From Klebsormidium nitens (lineage: Eukaryota; Streptophyta; Klebsormidiophyceae; Klebsormidiales; Klebsormidiaceae): a DNA stretch of 64,000 bases. The number at the start of each line of letters is the position of its first letter. Positions within the stretch are counted from its first letter, which is position 1. The stretch spans positions 36,526 to 100,525 of the forward strand of contig DF237280.1 of the NCBI GenBank assembly GCA_000708835.1, in the 5' to 3' direction. The notes beneath the pieces were generated by a model that was not told the origin of the DNA, did no database searches, and saw only the letters and a list, made by a program, of their open reading frames with translations. Below, piece after piece: positions 52,062 through 63,809 of this stretch. The position numbers and the translations under genes were made by a program.

Positions 52062-52710
52062 TCCACCCTGCCTCAAGTACCCCTTCTTATCGTATCCACA
52101 AATGCCAACTTGTCTGCCCAGTGCCCTGCAACTCTCCCGCACCGGATCGCTAACAAGACTACGCCTTGCAAAGACTTTCCAGGACCCCCTTTGTCCTCCT
52201 GCGCGAACCCTCTGTGGTTGCCTCTACTGCAGACCACGGTTGGCCGCCACAAACCCCTCCAGAGGTCTACCTGTTCCCCCAGCGCCCTGGTGTTCGAACT
52301 TGCTCCTGAAGAGTCGAGGCTGTCTGCTCAGGCTCTGCCCAAGATTCAAGAATAGGGTTCTCGCCATGCCCTGCCAAGGACGCAACACCAAGGAACTAGA
52401 GCGGGGGCCACGATACCATTTGCTGGCCGGCTGACACGTTTCACATGTGTGAGTCACAGGTTGCGCACCATGACTCCATTTGCCGGGGGCCAGGCTGACG
52501 TGGCATGGGGGCGCCTCGATCAGCTAGCCCAGGTCCATCATTTGGTCCACTCACAGTGACGGAGTGACAGCATTGGCACCTAGGGAGTCGGGACGCGCTG
52601 GTTCCGAGCAGGCTGCAACAGTTGTGGAGCTGGAGAGCCCTGGCAGGGGTGCGGCGAGGTGAAAACGAGTCGGCTACAGTAGTGCGTACTTCGGAGCACT
52701 TGGCCACGCA
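52062..52710. promoter_or_regulatory. 649-bp head-to-head upstream region, bL31 / APD-like E3
   Basis: Divergent start codons at 52061 (minus) and 52711 (plus). Related segments containing CCATTTGC followed by GGC and GCTGAC recur near 52417 and 52473. No named element was assigned. Confidence 0.5.
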
Positions 52711-55700
52711 ATGGGTCGGCACGGCAGCGGCAGCTTTGGAGACGATGACGGCGGTGGCGACTCTGGGACCTTTGATGATTTATATGCAGACAATACTACT
52801 GATGACCGGACCTTCCAGCATCATGGGGGTGGCCAATTTCCCGACACGGACCAAGAGCGGGGCGGGGACGGAGCGTCCTCATGGATGCCCGTGATTGCAG
52901 GTGCTACAGCCTTTGAAAGTGCTTTGACCCCTCTATTTCAGAAAATAAAGAGAGTATTGAAGCAGACACATCAGAAGCTTGGTAGGCGGACATTGGATCA
53001 GGAAACAAGGACATGCATTGACCGCTTCTGACACAAATCTAACTGCCTGCATCATCTCTGCTGACCCTTCTCCCCCGGGGGCTGACGGATGCATTCTTCA
53101 GGCAGGTGTACGGTGTAGCTCCCGTTATTCGTACTCATTGTGATGACCCCTCATTTCAGCTTCTTAGTCTACATCGAGCTTTTTGAAAGAGCCTTCATTT
53201 GGATTGCAGGACTTGGAGGTTTGGCAGCCGGGGGTGCCGTGTCCTCATGGATGAACCGGGACAGACAAAGCGCGTATCACTGGAACGTCCACGAACAGCA
53301 GGGCCGCCTCATGCCCCCACCGCAAGTTCCCCCGGGGCGCGTGGCGGCCAGACAGCACACAACACAGTGGACCTGGCTGCGGCCCTTTCTGAATGTTGGG
53401 ATCGTTGTGTGTAAGTTGCTTCTATCGAAAGAGCGACGAAGTTGTGTGCCTTTTTCTGTGCCTTGTGTTTATTTATTATCACCAAGTTGCCACTAGTTGA
53501 ATGGCATATATGTTTCTTCCGGGTTTTTGAGCTGATATCTGGCCCTTTTTCCAGTAGAAGACGCTGATGTAGGGCTGGGAATCTTCTAGGTATCAGTGAT
53601 AAAGATTGGCTTTGCATGGAGAGAGCTTTCTTGTCACTATGACCCCTCTTTTGAGCTTCGAGTGCTTTTTCTTGCCCCTTCATGATTCTTGTCACTGCGC
53701 ATTCTCTGTGTGGAAACATTTGCTTGGGAAGCACATGTTTCTTGTCTATGCGAATCTAGTCTCTGTGGAACAACGAATTCGAAAGGGGTATCGTCCAAGG
53801 ACGAAGTGAAAGTTTCGAGTGTACTTTTGGGTGTAACTCAGGTTGCTGGCAGCAATACCATTATTGTTGGCGGCCAGAACTTTTGAATGTCAAATATTAT
53901 GTGAGGAGTCAACAGCTGACTGTTTGTGCACCTTCTGCATGTGTTTGCAGTCGCCTTGTACCTCTGCTTTGTGGCGTATGGCCCTCAACAGATGGAACTG
54001 GGGTACGGCGAAAGCAGGCTCGTCCAGGTTTCGTCAACGTTCGTCAGCTCCGTCAAGGTGAGGTTCACGATGCTAGTTGTTGTGGAACCAAAAATGACTA
54101 ATCTCATTGTCGAAGAAACCCGGCACCACAGTGAAGGTAGTCGCCGAGACGAGGTGAGGTTCTGTGGTTTGGTGATGTTTGCAGGTGTCCAAGGAGTGCA
54201 TTTTCGATCAGGTCGAGACTGAGACTCAGGTAGAGATTAAAGAATGGCGATTCAATGGCGCAAAGTCAGCTACAGATCCTTGCCTTTCTTCGTTATCATC
54301 TCCAACTCTCGCTTCGCAGGCATTTTCCTGGGCCTGCCACAGTTTCTCTTTTTTAACCTAGTCGTTAGTAATTCCATCACAGATGGTGACGCTGGGGGGC
54401 GGCAGTCAGGGGCAGCAGCCCGAGATGTACCATTTCGACCACGTTCCGACGCTCAGCAAGGACCATCACTGGTCGGAGAACCACCCCGGGGTGCAGGTTT
54501 CCCCTAACGGCTACCAGGTACTATCCCTACCGTGATTGCCCTGGAGAAGTTGTTTGTTAGATGGTCATTATCTTTGCATGTTTTGAAGCGCCCCGCCGCT
54601 TACTGGCGATGGATTGTCGATTCCGATTCAGGGTCGCCGTTGACGTCGTTTGAAAGGGTCTCGAACCGTACCTGGATGACTGCAAAGGATTTGGAGCTTA
54701 GTTTAAGGGGCTTCTCCAAGGAGTCAGCGTCGTCTCATAAAAGCAATGGAAACCTCTTTGGAAAGCTGATTCTTTGTTGCACGAAATATTAACCTGAAAC
54801 CCCACCTTTTGGAGTTTCCGCTGCCAGGCGTATTGCATAGGGGAATCAGATGATGTTGAGACGCCAAGTGTACCCTGTGAAAGGGCAAGGAGCTAGGTTT
54901 ATATTCAAACGCTGTCGACTCCTAACGGCTTACAATTGAGGGGCTCTTCGGCTGCTGTTTCAGGACTGGGCGTTTTGGCTGAACCGGGGTTCAGAGATCA
55001 AGGTCGAGTACGAGGTCGAGTCGCCGGGCGTGTACTTTGTCCTTCTGAAGGGGGCCGATAACTTCCAGCGCTGGTTGAAGAACCCGCGCGACCTCGGCGT
55101 CGCAGAGTACCACACTTTTGCGGAAGGTACGAACGGTGCTTCATGAACCAGAGAAATGTGCTTAGCTGCGAGAGTGTATGGCGAGATACTCCAAGAGTGC
55201 ACACTGTCGCTTTGTCTGGCTAGTTGTATTGTCTTCCGGGCATAGAACACGATTATGTGGTTTGAGTGGTAGGCGACGTTTCGTTCGGCAATACAAGCCC
55301 TAATCTGCCTTCGAAGGGGGAGTGCTGCTGCTTTTGGAAAGCTTTTGCACCTCCAGCGGACCCCCGTCATTCATATGCGAGGTTCACGTTGACCTTTTTC
55401 GACTATTTCCTCCAGGCAAAGGTTTCTTCAAGTACAAGACTCGCTCGAGCACCGAGTACTTCTTCGCTTTTGGCAACCTGGCGCGCTATCCGCTCCAGTT
55501 TACGACCAACTTCGAGGTCAAGAGCAAGGTCTACGACGTGCGGCGGGCGCGCCACAGCTGCAGCTCGGGGGAGTGCACGTTCGATCTAGAGTACGGCTCG
55601 GACGAAGCAGAGGTCATCGTGACACCAGACACAAATGTGGTAAGTTGGCGGCACGGGAGGGGGTACATGCTCCCGCCTTGATGTATGGGTTTCCTTGGCA

Positions 55701-57566
55701 GGTGCATGCTTGCAAGGCCATCTCTGTGCGGACTTTGCCTTCGAGGAATGAGCTCCGATTCCCTTTGAGGAATGAGCTCCGATCATGAATGCGTTTGAGC
55801 AAGTCACCACCGTGCCATGTGGAAAGCAGTGACGTCGTTGCAAGGAGGGTACCAACGGGGACTCTTATGTTGTTCCTTCTGTGGAACTCTCTCAATCATT
55901 TACACGAGCATGACTGGCTCCGGTGCTGAGGAGCGCGCCTTCTGTTATGGAGGAAATTTTCTTCGGTGCTGAGAAGTGCGCCGTCTCTGATCAGCCCTCT
56001 TTCTGTTTTGTTCCAGGCGGACGACGTCTGGTACATCCGCCTTGAGTACGGTCCTCGATGGATGACATACCTGGTAATGATTGGTGAGGTGCCGTCTGCT
56101 CTACTGGCTATCCTCACGTTCGTAAAACGCATCATCGCCACTTTAATTCACTTTGCTGATAATCAAGGCTAGATAAGTATTCTCGCCGGAAGGATGCAAC
56201 TCGAAGCTGCGAGACGTGCTGCCTTTTTCTACTCCTGTCGAGGAGTAAGCTGCTACTGATAGCCCAGGTCGTCTCGGTGTCAATTGCTGGCAACTATAAC
56301 ACGGTCCTGTCCTTGCTCGTCACAAGCGTTACTCCTGCCGTCGATACAGGGGGCACGTGGCTGCTGACGTCCATCTTCGGCGGCGCGGGGGCTTTGTATC
56401 ACCAGCGGAGAGAGAGCGACGAGTACCAACCGGTTCCAGGGATGTGGCCCCCGCCCGCGAGGGGCGGCTATGAGCAGTCCGATCCAGCAGACACGTGGCC
56501 ACAGGTGCGGCGTTGGAGACGGAAAGCCTGAAAGCTCGGTAGAAAGCGAATGTCGATAAGAATCTGCCGTTAGCGTCGACCGTTACGTGATTGTGGCTTG
56601 GTGAGGCCTGTCCTAGAGTGCTGTAGGACGATTCTAACAACGGCAGGCTGTTTTTCACGCGTTGGGAAGGGCATTTTTCTTGTAGGGGCATGTTATTATA
56701 GGACAATTCATCCGTCGTCGTGACTTGCTTGTCTTACCAGTGGACTTTTCAGCCCCACCGTTGGACGCTTCTGACCTGCTCATACCTGTGAGAGTCTCTG
56801 TAAAGCCCCGTTCGGCGCTGGTAGGTGCTGCAGCATGGGTAACGCGCTTTTGGGTTTTTGCAGGCCCCAGAGTCCGGCCAGCCATCGCCGTATCCCCCTG
56901 GACAACAGTATGTTCCTTGGTCGGCGCCCACAGAGTTTACGAAGGGGGGGTCCAACCTCGGGGAAAGCTCCCCGGGGGGAGAATCGATGCCACAGCCGGG
57001 GAAGAGTGCCCCCGGTTTCTCATATCCGGGGGATCCCCCTGGAGCGGGCGCCAGCGGCAGTGCGGTGCCGCTGGACGATGGGGATGTTTGCGCCGTGTGC
57101 TTCGACCATCGGAAGGAGACCATCTTCGACCCGTGTGGCCACCGAGCGACGTGCTACCCGTGCGGACTCAGGTGAGTGTCTCTAGGTTAGACGAGCAGCC
57201 AGTCTTGCGGGTCTGGAAGATTCAAGGAGTCAGTTTAGTAGCCAGTAGAGTTTCGGAGTTGACGTTCTCGGCCCGAAATGCGTTTGGTTGCGCTTCGCTT
57301 GCATGGACAGCGGATTGCTGCAACCAGCGTGCGACATACTCGTTGTGGCGGATAAATGAAGAGGTTTGAGTTTTGTCCAAATTGGCGCTTGCTGACTATT
57401 TTGTGACAAGAGGAAGTTTAGTAACCAATCTCTTATGCAACGATGCAGTGGAACCCGCGCTGAATTTGGGAGTTTACCTTCATGCAGGCTCAGTCAAGGC
57501 CCAGTACCGGTTTGCCCCATCTGCCGAACGAAGATACGACAAGTTTTGAAAATCTATGACGCGTGA
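52711..57566 (+). CDS. APD-like membrane-anchored RING-type E3 ubiquitin ligase
   Basis: 608 aa from eleven exons that close in phase: 52711-52981, 53210-53410, 53951-54057, 54185-54229, 54383-54517, 54964-55126, 55416-55639, 56017-56073, 56268-56504, 56864-57171 and 57488-57566. The acidic Gly/Asp-rich N-terminus is followed by AYHWNVHEQQGRLMPPP and a first membrane helix (VGIVVFALYLCFVAYG). The luminal middle part (KVEYEVESPGVYFVLLKGAD, TEYFFAFGNLARYPLQF) corresponds to the two APD1-4 domains (formerly DUF4792/DUF4793). A second hydrophobic segment (YNTVLSLLVTSVTPAV) precedes a Pro/Gly-rich linker and a C-terminal C3HC4 RING: CAVC, DPCGHRATCYPC, CPIC. In Arabidopsis, APD proteins act in pollen development at endomembranes; the substrate here is unknown. 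The tail after the RING, KIRQVLKIYDA, is typical. Confidence 0.92.
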
Positions 57567-59044
57567 GAACTTAATTGTACAGATATACAGGTTCAGGGAA
57601 ATCAGCAATATGTGCTATATGTGCTGACGGGCAATGTATTCGTAGCCTCCTCGGAGCACCTGGGCGCCAGCTTACGCAGATTAGATTGGATTGGGTATTG
57701 GATCAGAGATAGAGAGGACGAGTTCAGATGTTGTTTGCACTTCTTGGGGTTACACTTATTATCTGCTTTTACGTCTTGAGACGATGGGTTGCAGGCTTGA
57801 GAAGATATGCCATGCATTATGTCGCGTGCACAGCGGAGCAGGAATTTGAGCGGGCCTAATTTGAGTGACCGTCTCAAGGCACCGGGAGAATGTATACAAA
57901 GTACTTACACTGCAAGATGCCTGGCCCGATAATTTGGATCGAGGGTATCGTACTTACTTTAAAATTATTTCTTCCCGACAAAACAATGCACATATGCATC
58001 CTATACCTTACATCTGCAGCCGACTGCATGCACAAGACCATCATGTTCCATGCTTGCAATTTCGGGTTAGTAAACCGTACTGCGGCGGCCAAACGCCGCA
58101 CATGCTGCTTGATATTGCATGGGCCGGTTCTACTGCACCCCGCGCTCATGTATGGCCACATCGCATGCAACGCCATGGGCCATGCATGCATGCATGCTCA
58201 ACGAGCTCATGTGTCAGGCCTGCAATTTAAATATTCGATCTGGGATCAACATGAGAAATCCTCATTCAAGACGGTTGCCGCCGGGCCCCGCAGGGTGGCA
58301 AATATACTTTCAAAACGCGAAGCCAAGGATTCAGGGCGGCCGCGGGCGCATGTCTTTGCAGAATCAAAACTCGGTTGAAGATCATGGTGTGCCGGGCCTT
58401 GGACCACCATCGCGCAAGCGAAATCATCCAGGGGTGCATCCATCTAGGATGCTGCGCTTTTAGATGAGGCTGAAACAGATCCCTTCGAATGATGTCGCTT
58501 GAACTAAGCAACAAAAGTCGAAGCCGACCAGCTCGCACCTACTGTAGCCACAATATACGACAAGTACTGTAGCCACAATATAGGATAACCGCGCAAGACA
58601 AAATTGCACAGAAGCACCATGACGAAGCTCTACATGTCAGCTTTGCCTTGATCTAATAAAAAAATCCGGCTGATCTGCACAAAATTCCCGTCTTTAAAGA
58701 TAACAAGGATCGCTCATAATAAACAGCTGTGACTTGGACATTAACGTGGGCTCTGTGACCTTGAGCCAAAATCGATTGTAATATACATCTACGGACCAGT
58801 ACCTTTGAGCTGTTTCTTCCGGCTCTCAGCATTCGTCTGTTAGAGTCTTTGTTGACGTATGGAACTCATAGCAACATGGACTCACGATAACCTATACAAG
58901 TCCTCGGGTCTTATCTGGGACCGCGTCTCGGGATTCGTAGGTCGCGCGGAAGCACTCATCCACGACTGTAGGGCAGACCCTCTGTACAAATACTGCAAAT
59001 ACAAGTACACCCCGGTCAGGTCCAAGGAGAGGACTTAGGAAGGA
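57567..59044. other. Tail-to-tail intergenic region with long CATGCATG runs
   Basis: 1.5 kb. Short ORFs near 57890-58460 overlap on both strands and show no domain, so I treat them as non-coding. CATGCATGCATGCATGC-type runs lie at about 58180-58198, with GCATGC words near 58025 and 58163. ACTGTAGCCACAATATA is directly repeated at about 58540 and 58567. Confidence 0.55.
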
Positions 59045-61922
59045 CTACGAGAGAACCTCCTGAACCTCGTGGACTAGGAGGTCGCAGGAACGATAGCAGA
59101 TAACTATGCAGACTGCAGACTGCTTTGAGATGGTATACCAACTCATGGTCAAGGAGCTGAGGGCCACAACAATCGACGGAAGCAAAGCTGGCATGATCTG
59201 CAGCGGCCACTTACCGCGTGAGCCTTGCGTGTCCCTTCCTGCCATTGAACGATCGCAAGGACATCGGGTGAGATAACACCCTCCTGCAAACACCGAGGGA
59301 TCCCTTTACTTCCATGCTCAGCACGTAGCCACCCCAGACCCAAAACCTCGAATAATTGTAGGCCTCAACAAAAAGGTCCGTGCAACTGGACTCCTAGACC
59401 ATAGGCTCAACACGGGAGTCGATAGTGAAGGACTTCGCCAGTGATGCAGGCGAAGTTCACATTTTGGCTTCATGCAGGCGAACGAATACTTACCGATGTT
59501 AAAAGTGGTTCAAGGGTTATACTACACATGGGCGGGGGAGGAGGCGCGGAAGGGCGCGCCCCTGTGTCGCCCGTTTTGACCATCAACAGGTGGTCTGCCA
59601 CCGCTGCAGCAGCGTCTCCTGTCAAAGCCTCAAGGACCGCCATCCGGACCTGCCAGAGCGGAAAATTCAGAAAAGGCTTTCGAGAAACTCGCAAACTCTT
59701 TCTTTCTCCTTTCTGGGGAGGAGATGGAGCAGAATTGAACCATGTGGTCCGAGGGGGAAAAGTGATGCCAGGTGCTGCAACAAAAAGCCCGTACTCAGAA
59801 AGGTAGCAGGCTCTGGGAGCTTGCCGGTTTTAATCGGCCAAACAGACAACCGAACGAACTGAAACGGTCCAGGCAGGACCTGCTTACCGCTGGGGACATG
59901 CCTCGCAATCGGGAGTCCTGAATGCCGAACTTCCTCAGAATTTGCAGAACGCAGCGGTCCTCGGAATAAGGGGCGTCCTGCAGGAAAAGAGGCGCGATCA
60001 GGAGGAATGACCGGCTTCAAATACAAGAGTAGGAGACGAACACTAAAACTGGAACGCAAAGACAGAGGCGCTGAAAATTTGGATCAGTGCGTTTGAAGGA
60101 CGGCACAGAGGAAGAGAACGCCAAGTCACGAGTGATGAAACGGCCTCAAGAGTCTACTCAAGCTACGAGCTCAACTGGAGCTCAACTACGGGGGACCATC
60201 GCTGTGCGTTCTAACCTGACTGGAAGATGCTGGCGCAGCAAACAGCTCTCTCTCTCGACGAGGATCCAAAGGCGGTGCCGAGGGTTCAAAGCTTCCACTG
60301 CTACTGGCGTCACCTCCTTGTCCATTGCTCGAAGCGGTGGCTTCTGGCGGCTCGACCCTTCTAAGCCCGGCTATTGTGTCCACCAAGCTGTTGAAAAGGC
60401 TGGCGGTGTCCTCGTTCGGACAGGCAATTGCAATGATGCCCCTGCAACAGGATCGTGCAACTTAAGAAAATATTCCTAAGCTCCCTGGTGGGACGACCAT
60501 ACGTCTGGCAACTTAAGGTAAACAGATCTTCAGAGCAAGAGAACCTGCTCTTCGTGAACAATGATGGACCGGAAGCTGTGTTCTTGTGTAAGAGCTCACC
60601 TGATGACTCTGCTGTCGACATTGCCCTGTTGCCAGAAGAGTTGATCGAGCGCGCGGTGGCTGATAACCTGAACAGATAACGACTTAGGCTCATGAAAGCA
60701 GGTCGAAAACCACGCTATGCAGAGGAGAACTCGGAGAGCGTCACACGGAGGTCGTCTGCTGACAAAGCTACGCAACCGTGTACTCCTGCTTTGAGGTCCT
60801 TGGCATGACATGGGGCAATGCTACAACGGGGGACTTACCAGAAGGCGCTCCTGTTGGTGCTGTGACAGGGACGGGTTCAAAGACACCTGCACAGACACCG
60901 GAGTTCAAAGGCTAGGGCGTGGTTCCTGATAGTCTCGGTTCATGCCAGCATTCAAAACGTTCCATACCAGCATACCAGGATGCAACTCAAAGGCTGACAA
61001 GAGATGTGTTGATTCCTGATTCCTGCCACTTGAACTTCGTGTGTCATCATGAACACGTATGTAAAGCGAACAGGCATCAAGGCTGCGGAGGGACTCCACA
61101 AGGAATTGGAAATGAGTCAAAATTTCAAACAGAGCACTATCAGGCGCGCATCACCGCCTGATGGCACATCAACACAAAATGGGGCTCAAGTTCCAAAAAA
61201 ATGGCCCATAAAAGCACCACTCTTCTTCTTAGTGTCTCAGATGTTCCCGAGAATCCACCTACTCAGCTGTCAAATCAAAAGGACCCCCCCGTGCCTGTCA
61301 CATCTTCAACCTTGAGGAAGTCCAAAGCTGTCCTGCATAATTACGGGTAAAAAACCATGCGATGCTTGGGACGCAACATCATACGCCAAAAACATACGCC
61401 ACTACGATAGACTCCGAAGGAGACTCCGAGCAAGCCATGCAAAATTTTCATCCCGCCTCAGAAGGGATTATTGCTCACCAAGATGCGAACAAAGTGTCGA
61501 GTGGAAAACTCCACACTCCAACCACGAAAGGCATCCTTGACAACGCCTCCCACCTCCTTCAGGACGGTTTGTAGCTGGGGAAGTAAGATGCACAAGTCAA
61601 AACAATCGAAGGAAAGGGGCAACTGCTTGTGCAAGGTGCTAGCTGCATAAGGCAGCTTGCCATCCTAGAAATCACTTTGCACTCGCTTCCAAAGCAGTGG
61701 GCAACAGGTGAGAAACTAGCATGCTCAGCGTAAGCTCACCCCGCTTAGGAAAACCTTGCCAAATGCTATCACTGCGGCCTCCCCAAACCACAGCAGCCTC
61801 AAGGGCACTGCAAAGGAACATCCCCACATCTGGTAAGTCCACCCGAGTTTTGTCCAGATTCATTTTCCTTCCTTCCGTGGACGGCAGCTTCGAGCAGGTA
61901 ACCAATCGTCTTCCCAACAGCA
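59045..61922 (-). CDS. Unidentified multi-exon protein, helical-repeat-like (5' end unresolved)
   Basis: Exons with canonical sites: 61922-61843, 61807-61740, 61574-61479, then a gap, 60886-60839, 60667-60600, 60441-60216, 59977-59888, 59649-59494, 59283-59215 and 59197-59045 (stop). Phase closes within the first three exons and across the seven from 60886-60839 to the stop. The encoded peptides are mostly Leu/Val-rich helices: LLWFGEAAVIAFGKVFLSG, LKEVGGVVKDAFRGWSVEF, ALDQLFWQQGNVDSRVIR, GIIAIACPNEDTASLFNSLV, RCVLQILRKFGIQDSRLRG, VRMAVLEALTGDAAAAVADH and IMPALLPSIVVALSSLT. A Ser/Gly/Pro loop interrupts them near 60250-60340. The look is that of a HEAT/ARM-type scaffold, but I do not recognise the family. 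More exons probably lie between 60890 and 61478 and upstream of 61922. Confidence 0.6.
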
Positions 61923-62411
61923 CTGCACAAAAGTAAGGTCCAACGAATCTTACCCACAGGGCCCCCACCACCTCTGCCCACGTCCTGCGGGTCTGTTCCT
62001 TGAGTCGGCATCCGGGTGCGGGTCAACGTAATTGATACCTTTTCTAATTGTAGTGCTAAAAATAAGCGGATCCACAAGTAGTGCAGGTTGGCAGACCAAA
62101 AAAAATTCTTTGACCTGTTAGTTTGCTACTTGTCCAACGTGAAGTGGAGAGGCAGGAGAGACATGATGATGGATCGTGGAGAAGGTAGCACAAGGGGGCG
62201 ACGCCCTAATAGGCATGGGAGGAACGAAATGATGGTGCAGCTAGAGAAATCAGAAGGCCTTGAGCAGTGAGCACCATTTGTTCAATGAAAATGGCCTCCC
62301 TAACCGGGGTGGTTCGGGCATGGACTTGCAGCTCCTGTTTGCAAGGGACTGGTACCCATTCCGGCAACGCTCGCTCGGCTAAGCTTGCACTAAGAGCAGC
62401 TTGCACTAAGA

Positions 62412-62516
62412 TAAGCACCCGGGGGACGGGTAGGGTTAGTTTGGTGGTCAGGGTGGGTGCGGGTGCGGAGCGCGTGATATATTTGGTTAGGGTTTTTAGT
62501 TTGGGTGCCCGGGACT
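62412..62516. repeat. G-rich degenerate GGGTNNGGGT tract
   Basis: Irregular GGGT/GGTTAGGG-like words (such as GGGTAGGGTTAG and GGTTAGGGTTTTTAG), bounded by GCACCCGGG and GGGTGCCCGGG. Not a regular telomere array. Confidence 0.6.
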
Positions 62517-62524
62517 TGTGTATC

Positions 62525-62819
62525 TACGGTAGTCCAACGTGATGATTCCGAATAAATAAATAATTATCTGCGTTCGGAAAGTCAGAAATTCGGATTTCTC
62601 ATTCGGAAAGTGAAATTTCGGAAAGGTAAAATAATCCCCAAATGGCCCTCGGAAGCCGTAAAACTGCCAGAAACAGCCAAAAACTCCCCTTTCCAGTGAG
62701 ACCATAGGGCATTCGGATTTTGGTCGGAATCAGCATAAATAATTCCACTTTCCCGGTCGGATTGTTAAAAAATAATTCGAAATAAAATCGTTCGGAATCA
62801 TCACGTTGGACTACGGGTA
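62525..62819 (+). mobile_element. Family A MITE, copy 2
   Basis: 295 bp. The left end is TACGGTAGTCCAACGTGATG. The reverse complement of the right end is TACCCGTAGTCCAACGTGAT. Flanked by TA. Matches copy 1 at 35988-36281 in reverse orientation along most of its length (shared ATAAATAAATAATTAT, GGGCATTCGGATT and GGTCGGATTGTT). TTCGGAA-type heptamers recur inside. No ORF. Confidence 0.92.
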
Positions 62820-62869
62820 GTGCAAGCGGCTTTTAGTGCAAGCGAGCGTTGCCAGTATCTGGTACCCGG

Positions 62870-63599
62870 TATAGGCCTACCGGGCTATGGCCAGGGTAGC
62901 TTGGAGCTGGCCGGGTACAGTAAGATTGTCGCCCGGGAATTTAGTAGGTTAGGTCGGGGGTCAGGGTCGGTAAGTAAAGAATTGGGGTTAGTCTGTGGGA
63001 CAACTTGACGAGTCAACCAAGTCAACGCCACGTAGTAGAAATGGTAAGGGTTTAGCCAATAGATCGCGAATAAAAAGCCTTACCGCGAAAACGTCATGTC
63101 AACAAGCAGCTTTTCGAACTAGACGCGGAAGGATGGACATTTTCCTCTACACCTACTTTGAAAGTTTGACCCCGGTAAACCGTACGGTACTAGGCCAGGA
63201 GCGTCGGACGGCTTTTCGATCAGTCAGCACGACCGGCCCCGGCCGGTTGACCCCGCCTCCGGCCGGGCCGTCGGCCCAGGAGCCGGACAGGAAATTTTTC
63301 GGTGTCAATATGCTTTTGTCAGATGCTGGTTCAAGCAAGCCCGCTGAGTTGGATTTGTCGGCCTGGTTGCTGACACTTCATCTTGTTCAGTTCGACTGGA
63401 GTCTCCCGGGCCGGCCGGCGACGGTTTGCCTTCCAAGTTCCCTGTACCTACTTGGGTGGATAACGGGCGGTAACGGTATGTGAAACCTGAACCAGTCTCC
63501 AACTTGTTCTGGCAACTTCAAGCAGTGTTCGATCTGTATCGTACCAGGCAAACGTCAGAAGACGGGTACGACACCCGGCCAACTCAACCCGAGACGGGA
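62870..63599. other. Gene-poor right-end sequence with GC-rich palindromic words
   Basis: No exon with credible splice structure was found. Short self-complementary words (CCGGCCCCGGCCGG, TACCGTACGGTA-like) cluster at 63170-63270 and 63525-63600. Could be older, scrambled repeat sequence. Confidence 0.45.
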
Positions 63600-63809
63600 T
63601 ACCGTACCAATTGTCCAGTTGGGCAGATTTTGCCCCAATAATTAATTTCGTATCTCATGGATTTTGGGCAGCTTCATTTATGCATTTATATTGTTTTCTA
63701 ACGGGACAAACTGATCAGCAAATCCTTAATTGGAATTTATTTTCAATTCAAAATTTTGGGCAAGTCAAAGAATATTTAATTGTTGCCCAACCGGACAATT
63801 GGTACGGTA
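63600..63809. mobile_element. Family C MITE (TACCGTACCAATTGTCC ends)
   Basis: 210 bp flanked by TA. The left end is TACCGTACCAATTGTCC then AGTTGGGCA. The reverse complement of the right end is the same 17 bases then GGTTGGGCA. TTGGGCA or TTTGGGCA, or the complement, recurs inside near 63618, 63630, 63664, 63755 and 63784. AT-rich interior, no coding capacity. Confidence 0.9.

Larger units (their letters stand above)
62347..62869. repeat. Inverted repeat enclosing a Family A MITE
   Basis: The left arm (62347-62410) contains GGTACC, CCGGCAACGCTCGCT and two copies of CTTGCACTAAG. The right arm (62819-62869) is its imperfect reverse complement, with two copies of AGTGCAAGC, then GAGCGTTGCC and GGTACC. 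The right arm starts right at the edge of the MITE at 62525-62819, suggesting a nested insertion or that the MITE abutted an existing fold-back element. Confidence 0.75.

Noticed and set aside
57865-58463. Overlapping ORFs of 90-160 aa on both strands
   Set aside because: No domain, no splice logic, overlap on both strands and a Cys/His-rich composition driven by CATGCA repeats. Treated as non-coding.
62412-62516. Possible interstitial telomere array (GGTTAGGG-like words)
   Set aside because: Words are irregular and spaced, with no run of a single unit. More likely G-rich repeat debris.
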